This document shows positions 21,592 to 29,594 of a DNA stretch of 64,000 nucleotides, piece after piece. Position 1 is the stretch's first letter. Each line of letters starts with the position of its first letter. The DNA lies in the IMG/VR virus record IMGVR_UViG_3300029915_000731, positions 1-64,000 of that record. The stretch is one strand, 5' to 3'. Below the pieces are notes generated by a model. It saw only the letters and a list, made by a program, of their open reading frames with translations, was not told the DNA's origin and did no database searches. Source of the DNA: a virus. Made by a program: the position numbers and the translations under genes.

Positions 21592-21622
21592 CTTCAGCCG
21601 ATAAAGAGATTATGACTCCAAC
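21592..21622 (-). promoter_or_regulatory. Conserved -10-like box plus 5' hairpin, copy B
   Basis: Minus strand GTTGGAGTCATAATC followed by CTCTTTATCGGCTGAAGAT. About 30 bases nearly match copy A. GGTATTAG follows directly and the start codon is 17 bases away. Confidence 0.6.
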
Positions 21623-21631
21623 AGGCTCCCA

Positions 21632-21943
21632 CTAATATGGAGCTATTAGAACTTTCCGCACGTTTTCAAGTGAAGTAACTCGTTTTTTTAGATGCCACGC
21701 ACGATAACGAAATAGGCAAACCTCTCGCCAGATTTTGTTACTTTGCCAGAAAAGTATCTGCATGGAGTAACGGGTGTACTTGTTGAGACGGCGAAGGGAG
21801 TCGCGGTCTCGGTAGCCCGTGGCCTCAAAATGGTCATAAAACTCTCGGTAGTCGTTTAAGACGAGTGCCTCATGGAACTTCACTTCGGCCTTGCTTGCGC
21901 GGTACGGGAGTAGGAGCAGAGAGGTTAGCAACAAGTCCAGCAT
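21632..21943 (-). CDS. Hypothetical protein with hydrophobic N-terminus
   Basis: 103 residues from ATG 21943, preceded by AAGGAGGCCGAC. The first 16 residues (LDLLLTSLLLLPY) could anchor or signal; the rest is Arg/Tyr-rich and helical. Downstream of it lies the conserved hairpin motif of the next gene. Unknown function. Confidence 0.6.
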   Translation of the reverse strand: MLDLLLTSLLLLPYRASKAEVKFHEALVLNDYREFYDHFEATGYRDRDSLRRLNKYTRYSMQILFWQSNKIWREVCLFRYRAWHLKKRVTSLENVRKVLIAPY

Positions 21944-22066
21944 GTCGGCCTCCTTCGGCTTATACGCTACCCGCACCTCCTGAGGTTTGGGTTGCTCAAT
22001 GATATCGAGTTTTTAACTAAGAACACCAGCATACATAAAAGAACACCATAATCAAAATCCCCGCAG

Positions 22067-22351
22067 TTAGCGGGGATTGAGGTGAAGCAGTAAATAGGAA
22101 ATTAACGGTGGAATGGACTTAAACGGTTCGCCGAACCCCCCTACTTGAGCGTAGTAATACCCCCCTGAATACAGGTCAACTGACCATCGAATATCATAGG
22201 TCACCGAACTCAACCTAATGTTAGGCACTAACTTGAGGGACTCCCGCCAGCCGACCTGAAGTGGCTCATCCATTGGGATGTACGACTCTAAGGCCATCTT
22301 GACGCTACGGTACTCTTGTGGTTTTGGGAGCTTGGGACTACGTTTACGCAT
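22067..22351 (-). CDS. Hypothetical protein
   Basis: 94 residues. Basic N-terminus (RKRSPKLPKPQE), then beta-rich with SVTYDIRWSVDLYSGGYYYAQVGGFGEP. The start ATG shares its A with the upstream stop (TAATG). Family not recognised. Confidence 0.65.
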   Translation of the reverse strand: MRKRSPKLPKPQEYRSVKMALESYIPMDEPLQVGWRESLKLVPNIRLSSVTYDIRWSVDLYSGGYYYAQVGGFGEPFKSIPPLISYLLLHLNPR

Positions 22352-22533
22352 TACCTTTGGCTTAAGACCTCTTCCCAGATTTTTCCTGCGACTCGAACTG
22401 CGGCTTCAATCTCCATGTCGCTAGGCTCCACGATATAGGGAGGAGTATTGGGGTTGGAACGCAACCCCTTATGTACAGAGCCACCTAATAAACTAGCGGC
22501 TGCAAGCATCTTCAAATCTTCGAGTTCCATCAT
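22351..22533 (-). CDS. Hypothetical protein
   Basis: 60 residues from ATG 22533 (second ATG 22530). TTGGAGT precedes it and the stop of the upstream gene is eight bases away; a longer frame to 22629 would overlap that gene. Two helices around a polar loop. Function unknown. Confidence 0.6.
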   Translation of the reverse strand: MMELEDLKMLAAASLLGGSVHKGLRSNPNTPPYIVEPSDMEIEAAVRVAGKIWEEVLSQR

Positions 22534-22540
22534 ACTCCAA

Positions 22541-23113
22541 TCAACTGTCGAACCAAAACACGATGCGTACTTCATCCAAGCCGCCAAGCGTCCTGAGTTG
22601 TTCGAGATGCTCCATATAGCGTTCACCAAGGAGTTGGCGGTATGTCGTCATCTCGCCACCACCGGGCTCCGCTGTAGCCGCACCAGTCCAAGAACGAGGG
22701 CCTGTCTGCTGAGTTACACGTCGGTCTTCCACGAGTTTGTCGTAGTCAAACTCCGCCAACTCACGCAAAGTCAAATAGGAGTGGGAGTGATAGTCGCCGC
22801 CATAGACGTAGTCGTTCTCATCCCACGCGCCGTAGCCGATACCGAATGCACCGGGTTTGGGTTCAGATTTTCTGAAGTAGGGACTGTCGTGGGGGATACC
22901 ACGGGGCACTTTCCCGAAATTGTGAGGAATGGCAGAGTAATTCCGCACATCGGCGAAGAAGGCGAACATACCATAATGCCGCTGGTCAAACGGGGTGTCC
23001 GATATCTCTTCGTGCCCTGTCCACCCGTTGTTGAATATCGCCGGGGCGGTGTGTCCCCACTCCCCGGTGACCGGGTCTTTGATTTCTACCGTCAAATGAA
23101 TGTCGCAGCCCAT
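22541..23113 (-). CDS. Conserved phage protein of the MGCDIH type
   Basis: 190 residues starting MGCDIHLTVEIKDPVTGEW, a beginning I know from many phage orphans of unknown role. Gly/Tyr/His-rich middle (DYVYGGDYHSHSYLT), helical C-terminus ending in FWFDS. The conserved Cys-Asp-His start could bind metal. GGGAGGTAAT precedes ATG 23113. No function is established for the family to my knowledge. Confidence 0.7.
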   Translation of the reverse strand: MGCDIHLTVEIKDPVTGEWGHTAPAIFNNGWTGHEEISDTPFDQRHYGMFAFFADVRNYSAIPHNFGKVPRGIPHDSPYFRKSEPKPGAFGIGYGAWDENDYVYGGDYHSHSYLTLRELAEFDYDKLVEDRRVTQQTGPRSWTGAATAEPGGGEMTTYRQLLGERYMEHLEQLRTLGGLDEVRIVFWFDS

Positions 23114-23173
23114 ATTACCTCCCTAGCACGTATTTTATAACAGTTTCATTCTATACGCTCTACTTTAAGTAGA

Positions 23174-23201
23174 ACGGGGGCCATTTTTCAATGACCCCCG
23201 T
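23174..23201. terminator. Hairpin in the gap before the MGCDIH-type gene
   Basis: ACGGGGG..CAT pairs with ATG.CCCCCGT around a T-rich loop. T runs after the stem are poor, so it may be a weak terminator for the minus-strand gene ending at 23248 or simply an mRNA structure. Confidence 0.45.
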
Positions 23202-23247
23202 CGTCGGCGACTACTACTTGGAGAGAAGAAGTGCCGACAAGCTTGAA

Positions 23248-23574
23248 CTACCGTCTACAGGACACTGAGCTGCCAGCATTAACTGAGCCACCCACGGCAT
23301 CACAGTGTACTGAGCTACCTGCGTTGACTGAACCGCCAACCTTACCGCAGCTCACCGAGCTACCTGCTGAGACTGAGCCCTGTACATCGCCGCAGGTGAC
23401 CGAGGAATCCGATTCGAGAGAGGCCAGTGGCCCTTCCCACTTCACCTCAATCACACCGGAGAGACCTTCGGCAATGACCTTGCCATTAACCCGGACAGTT
23501 CCGCCCGTGATAGAGACAGCCGACACACTACCGAATACATCGGGATCAAACCGCTTACCATTGATGATAATCAT
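23248..23574 (-). CDS. Beta-helix repeat protein (bactofilin-like repeats)
   Basis: 108 residues from ATG 23574 (AAAGGGGACT upstream). The C-terminal half repeats a V.GSV.AGSSV.C unit of about 16 residues at least three times, each with a Cys at the same place. That pattern builds a small right-handed beta helix of the kind in polymer-forming proteins. Likely oligomeric; role in the phage unknown. Confidence 0.65.
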   Translation of the reverse strand: MIIINGKRFDPDVFGSVSAVSITGGTVRVNGKVIAEGLSGVIEVKWEGPLASLESDSSVTCGDVQGSVSAGSSVSCGKVGGSVNAGSSVHCDAVGGSVNAGSSVSCRR

Positions 23575-23582
23575 AGTCCCCT

Positions 23583-25439
23583 TTACGCTGCCATCATGGG
23601 CAGGAAAACCAATGAGTCGAGCCACCACTTCGGGAACATCTTCTCGTTGCGCGTAACAAACTGAATGAAGTCTTCATCCAGAATGTAGTGTTTTGCTTTA
23701 TCCTCTTTGTGACGGTTGGAGCGGCCTGTAGCCTGTACCATGACCAATGCAGTCAGCCAAGCGTAGTATTCTGGGTCACGCTGTTTACGTACCGTCATAT
23801 AGTTGTCGAGGAATGGAAATGGCACCTTGGTGATGATACTGAAACGGCTCAGGTCGTCCTTCAGGTCGAGCCCCTCAGTCATCGACGGAGAGAACAGAAC
23901 GGTGGGCTCACCCTCACGGGCGATGTGCTCAGCTACGACGCGGTCACGGTCACCGGAGATGCCAGTGTGAGTTAGTACGCGACTGCTCATTCCAAGAGAA
24001 CGAAGGTGGTTGACGATGTATTTCGTGTTCTCGTAGCTGTGGGTGTGAACTAGGCCCTTCACGTCTGGGTTCTTCTCGCCCACAATCTTGGCAACCATCT
24101 CAGCCATAAGTGGTAGGGTGGCCTTCTTATTGTTGAAGGACATCTTGCCAACAGGCTTCACGAAGATGCGGCGGTTCTCAATCGGGAACTCGCTATCTAC
24201 CGCTACGGTGACGGCGTCGTTTGGGTCAATCCCGAGGTTACGCATGAAAGTCGTGAAGTTTAAAATGGTCGCAGACAGGATGAGAATCTTCTCCGCCTTC
24301 GAGAACAGAATATCGTCAGCGAAGAGAGTGGCCGTCAACGGCTTCACAACCATCTTGGCCGGGGTGCGGGGGATTTCCACGCCGCAGTCGCGCTTCCAGC
24401 AAGCTTTGGTACCCGGAAGGAGCTTTGCTCCGCAGCGGGGGCACTCGTGAACGTCCGACTCCGAGTAGACAATCCAGTCACGGTGGTCAGGGGCGCAGGT
24501 GAACATTGCCAGCTTCTCACAGAATTGATTCAAACCTGAAAGCTTCTTCGCCAGCTTGGCCATTTCCGGGGTCATCTGGCCAGTAGCCTTCGCGGTGGCC
24601 AGATCATCTTCCCAACGGTTCACGGTAGCCGTAGCTGCCGGAAGGAACACTTCGGTAATCCACTTAAGGCCGGAGGCACAGTCGCCAGCGTCGATGAAGG
24701 GAACTGAGCTGTAGGTGATGCCGACTTCTTCGACGCGGAAGCGGTTGAGTTCGACGCTGGCCATCGAGAGCACCTGATTCTCGGTGTTGTGGCCTTCGTC
24801 AAGAATCAACATGTGGCGGTTCTTGAACTGGTTGCCGTGGGCGGTCTCGGTCAGGTACTTGGCGAAGTTGGTCACACCCAACGGGGAGTTCAGGAAGGCT
24901 TCCTTAGCGGGTTTGTAGCCCGAGCAATCACCCCCAGAGCCGTCGTGGGTTTCGTGATACATCATGGAGGCGGTTTCGCAATCCATACCCTCACCGTTAT
25001 CGTAGGTGTAGTGACAGAAGTAGTTCGCCTTGCCCTTGAGTTCTTTCAAACCCATGGCAGCAAAGTCACGCATGTACTGGTGAGTTAGAACCTTCTGGGG
25101 TGAAAGAATGTAGGCACCGGGGGCGTAGTTGTCAACGTTAACATTGGGGAACTCAGAGGTGATTCCGACCCGCTTCACGGGATCAGCAAGAGCAGCAAAG
25201 TTGTTCCGGGCTCCCATCACCTTGGCGTAAGACGCGGCAGCGATAGCGATACCAGACTTACCGATGCCCGTGGGAGCCTCGATGATAATGAACTTTTTGT
25301 TGGTGGCGTAAGCTTGCTCAATGGCCTGAAGACAAATCTCCTGCTTCTCGCGGATGGTGGGGAACGGGAAGTGTTCGCGAATGTTCAGCGAATAGTTCTC
25401 ATTCATGTTCTTCACGTCGCTCATTGAAGCAGTCGTCAT
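23583..25439 (-). CDS. XPD/DinG-family iron-sulfur helicase
   Basis: 618 residues. Walker A EAPTGIGKS (54-62), DEGH box (214-217), motif VI QATGRSNRHKED near 580. Cys142, Cys154 and Cys172 lie between Walker A and DEGH, where XPD-type helicases hold a 4Fe-4S cluster (the fourth Cys is not certain). A zinc ribbon, CPRCG..CWKRDC near 335-355, is an insertion not typical of the family. Predicted 5'-3' DNA helicase for repair or recombination intermediates. A TATACT box lies about 30 bases before ATG 25439. Confidence 0.85.
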   Translation of the reverse strand: MTTASMSDVKNMNENYSLNIREHFPFPTIREKQEICLQAIEQAYATNKKFIIIEAPTGIGKSGIAIAAASYAKVMGARNNFAALADPVKRVGITSEFPNVNVDNYAPGAYILSPQKVLTHQYMRDFAAMGLKELKGKANYFCHYTYDNGEGMDCETASMMYHETHDGSGGDCSGYKPAKEAFLNSPLGVTNFAKYLTETAHGNQFKNRHMLILDEGHNTENQVLSMASVELNRFRVEEVGITYSSVPFIDAGDCASGLKWITEVFLPAATATVNRWEDDLATAKATGQMTPEMAKLAKKLSGLNQFCEKLAMFTCAPDHRDWIVYSESDVHECPRCGAKLLPGTKACWKRDCGVEIPRTPAKMVVKPLTATLFADDILFSKAEKILILSATILNFTTFMRNLGIDPNDAVTVAVDSEFPIENRRIFVKPVGKMSFNNKKATLPLMAEMVAKIVGEKNPDVKGLVHTHSYENTKYIVNHLRSLGMSSRVLTHTGISGDRDRVVAEHIAREGEPTVLFSPSMTEGLDLKDDLSRFSIITKVPFPFLDNYMTVRKQRDPEYYAWLTALVMVQATGRSNRHKEDKAKHYILDEDFIQFVTRNEKMFPKWWLDSLVFLPMMAA

Positions 25440-25499
25440 TTATCTTCTCTCCACTTGTAGTATACTAGGCAGAAAGTGATTTTGGCTATTCCTTTTTTT

Positions 25500-26159
25500 T
25501 CAAAATACCCTAAAACAGTCAGAGGTACAGGTATAGTCCTGAATTTGCTCATTTTCGAGCATCTTTCTTTCTTCTTCAGAGAGAACCTCATAAAGGCCAT
25601 CCGCCAGCTCTTCCAGCTTGATGCGGAACGCCCGGTCTGACAATTTACCAGGAAACACTGTCATCATACCGCCTACCTTGCTGATGAGGTGATTACAATA
25701 CTTTTCAGGCAGACCGTCATCCTTACCTAAACTGAAACGCAGGAGGCGGATGAGAGAATCCAACCGGGGTGTGGGGTTGTCCACGTGGTTCTCAAGACAG
25801 GTGAATCTTGCCCATATCTGCTGGCGTAAATTCAAATCCTTCCAATGCACAGTATCCCGGCACGCCAAAGCGTGGACTACATCGTCGTACATCTGTTCCA
25901 ACTTGAGGTAAAGGGTAGCCGCTTCAAACTCGTTGGCCTCTAGATGCATGAATCGCTCACGGCGGTTTTTCTTCTCCTGCTGTACCAGCTCCAGTGAACA
26001 GGCGGCAGTGCCTGAATTTCCGATGCAACAAAGGGGGAGTTGACTGTATGGAACGAGGCGGAGAGTCGAGGCATCGAATTGCCCCCCTTGTTGGATGAGG
26101 GAGTCCCGAATAGTGTAGTAATCCCCCCGGGGTGCCTCGGGCTCAATATCAATCATCAT
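25500..26159 (-). CDS. Hypothetical protein
   Basis: 219 residues from ATG 26159. An earlier TTG at 26165 is within a 13-bp direct duplication (GAGTATGATGATT twice) that spans the previous stop and this start. Mostly helical with several Cys (LPLCCIG, DYTCTSDC). Family not recognised. Confidence 0.65.
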   Translation of the reverse strand: MMIDIEPEAPRGDYYTIRDSLIQQGGQFDASTLRLVPYSQLPLCCIGNSGTAACSLELVQQEKKNRRERFMHLEANEFEAATLYLKLEQMYDDVVHALACRDTVHWKDLNLRQQIWARFTCLENHVDNPTPRLDSLIRLLRFSLGKDDGLPEKYCNHLISKVGGMMTVFPGKLSDRAFRIKLEELADGLYEVLSEEERKMLENEQIQDYTCTSDCFRVF

Positions 26160-26161
26160 AC

Positions 26162-26557
26162 TCAATCATCATACTCTTTTGAGTCCCCGGTACACACACA
26201 CTTGACGGTCAGACTCTTGCCATAGCGAGTCCAGCGGATGAGATACTTGACGGGTGGGTTAAAATGGGTAGCGAGCGCTGCCGTGTCATCCGAACTCACC
26301 ATGAACTCCATGTATCCCTCTTCCCAATCAAAGGGACTCTTCATCTTGTCATCAAGGCCACGCGAATACGCCCCAGTAAGTACCGCAGTTCGAACCTCTG
26401 TTACCACGAGGTTGTGACCACGGGAGCGAAGTCCATTGGTAAGGATATTGGAATCCTCCAGCAGCTCTTGTTCGTCTTTGACTCGTATACCGTCTTCTTT
26501 GAAGGTGTTCATCTCTTCAATGAGGTTGGGCAGGTCTGACTTTGACGCGATTTTCAT
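26162..26557 (-). CDS. Hypothetical protein
   Basis: 131 residues. GAGGTAATA precedes ATG 26557. Acidic N-terminal helix region, then beta-rich with WEEGYMEFMVSSDD and YLIRWTRYGKSLTVKCVC. Coupled with its neighbours on both sides. Function unknown. Confidence 0.65.
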   Translation of the reverse strand: MKIASKSDLPNLIEEMNTFKEDGIRVKDEQELLEDSNILTNGLRSRGHNLVVTEVRTAVLTGAYSRGLDDKMKSPFDWEEGYMEFMVSSDDTAALATHFNPPVKYLIRWTRYGKSLTVKCVCTGDSKEYDD

Positions 26558-26559
26558 TA

Positions 26560-26820
26560 TTACCTCGGAGGAAAGTGTACTGTCTGATGCTTTTTTTCAA
26601 ATGCTTCTGGAAATTCGTTCTCAGCTTCCGGGTCGCCGCCAACGTTAGGGGAGATTTCCTTGTCAGAGGTCTCCCGTCTTTCGTTGGACGCGCCTGTGTC
26701 GTTTATGTTCGTCTGATTCTCTCTGTTGGCTATCTCCGTACTATCATAGTTGGTGTTCCCCTCCCCACCACCTATATCATACCCGTAGGCTTTTTTCCTA
26801 AGAAACCTTGAAATCCACAT
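26560..26820 (-). CDS. Hypothetical polar, disordered protein
   Basis: 86 residues. AAGGGGGTAAAT precedes ATG 26820. After a basic start (WISRFLRKKAYGYDIGGG) the chain is rich in Asn, Glu, Ser and Thr and looks unstructured. No motif. Confidence 0.6.
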   Translation of the reverse strand: MWISRFLRKKAYGYDIGGGEGNTNYDSTEIANRENQTNINDTGASNERRETSDKEISPNVGGDPEAENEFPEAFEKKHQTVHFPPR

Positions 26821-26841
26821 ATTTACCCCCTTTGTCTGACC

Positions 26842-27096
26842 CTATTCCGAAATGGGCTCTGATAGAGTATCCGAAAGCTGTTGTTTCAACCCTACCTCCG
26901 CATACTCTCCGATGATAGTTTTGTTAGGAAAAAACCGGAGGTAGACACCCTCAGACGTACGCTCCTCTTGAAGGGAGGCTTCCTTAGGAAGAGTCTCACT
27001 CTGGAAGAAGGTGTGGGGAATGAACATCTCATACCCTCCCCCAGCGACCCGCTTGCCATACAGTTTTACAATCGCGGACAAAATTAGTTTGTTCAT
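26842..27096 (-). CDS. Hypothetical protein
   Basis: 84 residues from ATG 27096, with AAGGTAAGC before it; a longer frame reaches 27162 but enters the upstream gene. Begins MNKLILSAIVKLYGKR, then a beta-rich part. No family recognised. Confidence 0.6.
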   Translation of the reverse strand: MNKLILSAIVKLYGKRVAGGGYEMFIPHTFFQSETLPKEASLQEERTSEGVYLRFFPNKTIIGEYAEVGLKQQLSDTLSEPISE

Positions 27097-27112
27097 GCTT
27101 ACCTTGCTACCT

Positions 27113-27301
27113 TTAGGTGAACGTAATCGGGACGACCCGGTAGCGTACTGAATCTCGGCCAAGTGCCTTGGCTACTTCGCGTGCCCTACGGCGCGTGTCA
27201 TAGATAAGAATCTGATTGTTAGAATTGGGAGTGGAAGACACCCACATGAAAGTATTCCCCTCTGAATCAATGAGCGCCCACCCTTTATTTGTCTTTTTCA
27301 T
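27113..27301 (-). CDS. Small phage protein, paralogue of the next gene upstream
   Basis: 62 residues: MKKT start, WALID..G strand, then YDTRRRAREVAK helix and a RVVPIT end. The same layout occurs in the protein at 27298-27567, so the pair arose by tandem duplication. This compact W..I.G..tr.eAr.vA..RVVPvt pattern is seen in phage orphans. Function unknown. Confidence 0.7.
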   Translation of the reverse strand: MKKTNKGWALIDSEGNTFMWVSSTPNSNNQILIYDTRRRAREVAKALGRDSVRYRVVPITFT

Positions 27302-27567
27302 TTTGAATTCTCCGCTTTACCGACTTCACCCTCGTAGGTGATCGTCACCGGAACCACGCGGCTAAACCTCATGTATATATTATCGCGGTAGTACCTTGCC
27401 GCGTCCCTTGCACCCTCGCGAGTTCTGTACAGAAGTGGGGGATCAGGTGATTTGCCCTCCACTATCACCGCCCATGCCTTAAGCTCTACTGTCTTTTTCA
27501 TTTTGTTTGTTTCAACCCCCGCACTCGTACAGAGTGTGACAATCGTAAATTCCTTAATTGAAGGCAT
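27298..27567 (-). CDS. Small phage protein, tandem paralogue
   Basis: 89 residues from ATG 27567, which shares its A with the upstream stop (TAATG). The homologous part begins at an inner ATG (27501, MKKT), so the real start may be there. WAVIVEG, YRTREGARDAARYY and SRVVPVTIT align with the downstream paralogue. Function unknown. Confidence 0.65.
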   Translation of the reverse strand: MPSIKEFTIVTLCTSAGVETNKMKKTVELKAWAVIVEGKSPDPPLLYRTREGARDAARYYRDNIYMRFSRVVPVTITYEGEVGKAENSK

Positions 27568-27911
27568 TAGACTATCGACGGGAGTTTAAAGAAACTTACC
27601 GACTGAGATAGTTTCATTGCGTCGGATAGTGCTACTTTAACCGCCCCCTCCACTTGAGTGACTCTTTCCACACTGGCGTCCAATTTTTTGATTCCCGGAA
27701 GAACGCTACCCCTCATCCAATCTGCTGCACAGTTAAACTCCTCCGCCCTAGATGATAGGTCTTCTTGGTTTAGAAGAGTCAACACCTGATTTAGACACAA
27801 CCCTAAATCACTCAACGACTGTCTGACCCCTGCGTCAGTAGCAACCCAGAAGGCCGCTGCTACACTGTTCTGTGCTGTCGCAACAAGAATCCTAACTTCA
27901 CTTTGCTCCAT
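27567..27911 (-). CDS. Hypothetical helical protein
   Basis: 114 residues, nearly all helical (AAFWVATDAGVRQSLSDLG, VKVALSDAMKLSQSVSFF). Its start lies inside the end of the lipoprotein gene (14-base overlap). Family not recognised. Confidence 0.6.
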   Translation of the reverse strand: MEQSEVRILVATAQNSVAAAFWVATDAGVRQSLSDLGLCLNQVLTLLNQEDLSSRAEEFNCAADWMRGSVLPGIKKLDASVERVTQVEGAVKVALSDAMKLSQSVSFFKLPSIV

Positions 27912-28866
27912 GTCGCTCTCCTGTAACTAACTGGTGATGGGTCTCAGCCAGTCTCTTGACTGCATCACTTGCGTTGGTTAAATCACTATCAGCCTTGGCC
28001 GCGTCTCGTTCAATCTGATAGAGCTTCTTGGTCTCTGCGCGTAGCTCCAATGGGGAAAACTTATACATATTCCTCTGGATGAACTCGCTCTGCCCCATCA
28101 GTAGCACCAAGTAGTCACTCTTGGCCTGACTTCTCAGGGTCACGAGGTCTTCAGACAACAGGACACAGAGCTGTTGGATAGTGGGGTCTGCCGCCTTCAT
28201 CAGAGGGCGAAGCCGCTTCTTCACCATGTGGTGGATGAAGGGTTTTATTGCCGCATCCATACCGGAGATGACCATATTCATCTGCTGCTGGGTCATGAGG
28301 GTATTTCGGCTACTGGTGAGTGTGCTGGTAACACTGCCTGTCTTGGTGGAACTCCCAGCATTAGTAGTGGTGTCGGTAAGAGTCGTGTTCACTTTCACCG
28401 CGTTAGAGGTTGTGTTGGTGGCGGTTGTGGTGTTGGTGGTTGTATTTGTGGATGCCGTGGTAGCCATGGCCGTTCGGACACCTGCCGCTGTGGTAGAAGT
28501 CAGCGACTTTGTTTTCGCCGCAAGCTCCTGCTCCCGCTTTCCGAGAGCCAAGTCGCTCACCATAATAGCATAATCGCGAAGGACTGAGATGGCGGCTTCT
28601 CGGGCTCGAAGGTCATCCTGCTTAATGAAGTCAGTCAACTGACCGGGGCGGTATCCGGTTGAAGAGTAGTGGTCGATGAGGGTCGATTCCTCCTCTAGTG
28701 TATGGATGGTGCTCACACCGAGGTACGCCGAGTCTACCTGTGCTAAAGCGGCAGGAGCCGGAAGAGAGAAGGCCCCCACACCCCTAGCCCAACGACTATA
28801 GCCGCAGCCACTAGTGACAACGAGGAGAGTAAGTAAGGTAAGAGATTGTACTTGTCGAGAGTTCAT
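27898..28866 (-). CDS. Large lipoprotein with Thr/Asn low-complexity linker
   Basis: 322 residues. Signal peptide with lipobox VTSGC (Cys21). Residues 130-190 are a Thr/Asn/Ser-rich linker (TTASTNTTTNTTTATNTT) between two helical domains; the C-terminal domain is a long coiled coil (LRAETKKLYQIERDAAKADS). A lipid-anchored, rod-like surface protein is implied. Roles in superinfection exclusion or lysis are possible. The start follows AGTATTAAGCTAC. Confidence 0.7.
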   Translation of the reverse strand: MNSRQVQSLTLLTLLVVTSGCGYSRWARGVGAFSLPAPAALAQVDSAYLGVSTIHTLEEESTLIDHYSSTGYRPGQLTDFIKQDDLRAREAAISVLRDYAIMVSDLALGKREQELAAKTKSLTSTTAAGVRTAMATTASTNTTTNTTTATNTTSNAVKVNTTLTDTTTNAGSSTKTGSVTSTLTSSRNTLMTQQQMNMVISGMDAAIKPFIHHMVKKRLRPLMKAADPTIQQLCVLLSEDLVTLRSQAKSDYLVLLMGQSEFIQRNMYKFSPLELRAETKKLYQIERDAAKADSDLTNASDAVKRLAETHHQLVTGERHGAK

Positions 28867-28885
28867 GTAGCTTAATACTGAAAAT

Positions 28886-28960
28886 TGGAGCGGGAGACGG
28901 GAATCGAACCCGCGACATTCAGCTTGGGAAGCTGACGTTCTACCACTGAACTACTCCCGC
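28886..28960 (-). tRNA. tRNA-Gly (CCC)
   Basis: Acceptor GCGGGAG/CTCCCGC, discriminator T, encoded CCA, T loop TTCGATT, anticodon loop TTCCCAA (CCC, reads GGG). Confidence 0.95.
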
Positions 28961-28997
28961 TCACTTCGTATGAATCTCTCTTCGACCGTACAAACTT

Positions 28998-29162
28998 TTA
29001 TTTTACAATAGAGATGATGTCACGGCCTTCTTCACCGACCACGTAGGCTGTGATCGAAGATTGATCGAACTTCCGATAGCAGCGCGGGGTGTCCCCGTCG
29101 ATGTGAATGCGGACAGTAGACGCCTGTGACATCAGGAATCCCACGTTCTCCTTCTGCATCAT
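28998..29162 (-). CDS. 54-residue hypothetical protein
   Basis: ATG 29162 (with a second ATG next to it) follows AGTATTAGAG; TAA at 28998. Residues 12-54 look like a small beta domain (STVRIHIDGDTPRCYRKF, then AYVVGEEGRDIISIV). An inner ATG at residue 11 is also possible. Function unknown. Confidence 0.55.
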   Translation of the reverse strand: MMQKENVGFLMSQASTVRIHIDGDTPRCYRKFDQSSITAYVVGEEGRDIISIVK

Positions 29163-29198
29163 CTCTAATACTGCTAATACTGCTGTTCTACTATTTAC

Positions 29199-29274
29199 TG
29201 GTAGGGTTAGTGGGGTTCGAACCCACGTTGGAAGATTGAAAGTCTTCTATCCTGACCGATTAGATGATAACCCC
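29199..29274 (-). tRNA. tRNA-Glu (UUC)
   Basis: Acceptor GGGGTTA/TAACCCT, encoded CCA, stem GAAGA/TCTTC, anticodon loop CTTTCAA (UUC), T loop TTCGAAC. Confidence 0.94.
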
Positions 29275-29280
29275 AAAAAA

Positions 29281-29358
29281 TGGTAGGGCCAGTGAGATTC
29301 GAACTCACGATTTCCTCCTTGAGAGGGAGGCGGCTTAAGCCAACTGGCCTATGACCCC
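29281..29358 (-). tRNA. tRNA-Glu (CUC)
   Basis: Acceptor GGGGTCA/TGGCCCT, encoded CCA, stem CCTCC/GGAGG, anticodon loop CTCTCAA (CUC, reads GAG), T loop TTCGAAT. Confidence 0.92.
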
Positions 29359-29375
29359 ACATTACATCTAAAATT

Positions 29376-29442
29376 TGGTAGCGGTTTCCGACGCCCGCAC
29401 GGTTCCTCCCAGCAGCTACGGGGAGCCCGTTGTTACACCGCT
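29376..29442 (-). ncRNA. Short tRNA-like element ending in CCA
   Basis: Occupies a tRNA slot between tRNA-Glu and tRNA-Val. Acceptor-like pairing AGCGGT/ACCGCT plus ACCA, and a CTCCC/GGGAG stem with a ten-base loop where the anticodon arm should be. It lacks a TTC-type T loop and is only 67 nt. Decayed or strongly reduced tRNA. Confidence 0.3.
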
Positions 29443-29472
29443 AGCTGTTCTCTAGTTCCAAGCGGGAGTCAT

Positions 29473-29594
29473 TTTCAATCAGACCCCGAGACTTTCCGGG
29501 GATGTAACGCCTGTGCGTAATCTCACTGTCCCCGATAGTTTCTTTCAATCGGACCCCCGATACCTTCCGGGGATGTAACGCCTGTGCGTAATCT
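29473..29594 (-). repeat. CRISPR-like repeat pair (array A)
   Basis: Two copies, 29473-29508 (36 nt) and 29543-29579 (37 nt), separated by 34 nt. On the minus strand each begins GTTACATCCCCGG and ends CGGGGTC.GATTGAAA, with a CCCCG/CGGGG hairpin inside. Fifteen bases preceding each copy (AGATTACGCACAGGC) are also identical, so the duplicated unit is about 51 bp. The left copy is identical to the copy at 33244-33279. Confidence 0.75.

Noticed and set aside
28174-28587. Two plus-strand frames of 130-137 codons opposite the lipoprotein
   Set aside because: Val- and Gly-rich repeats are the antisense of the Thr/Asn linker; no ribosome site.
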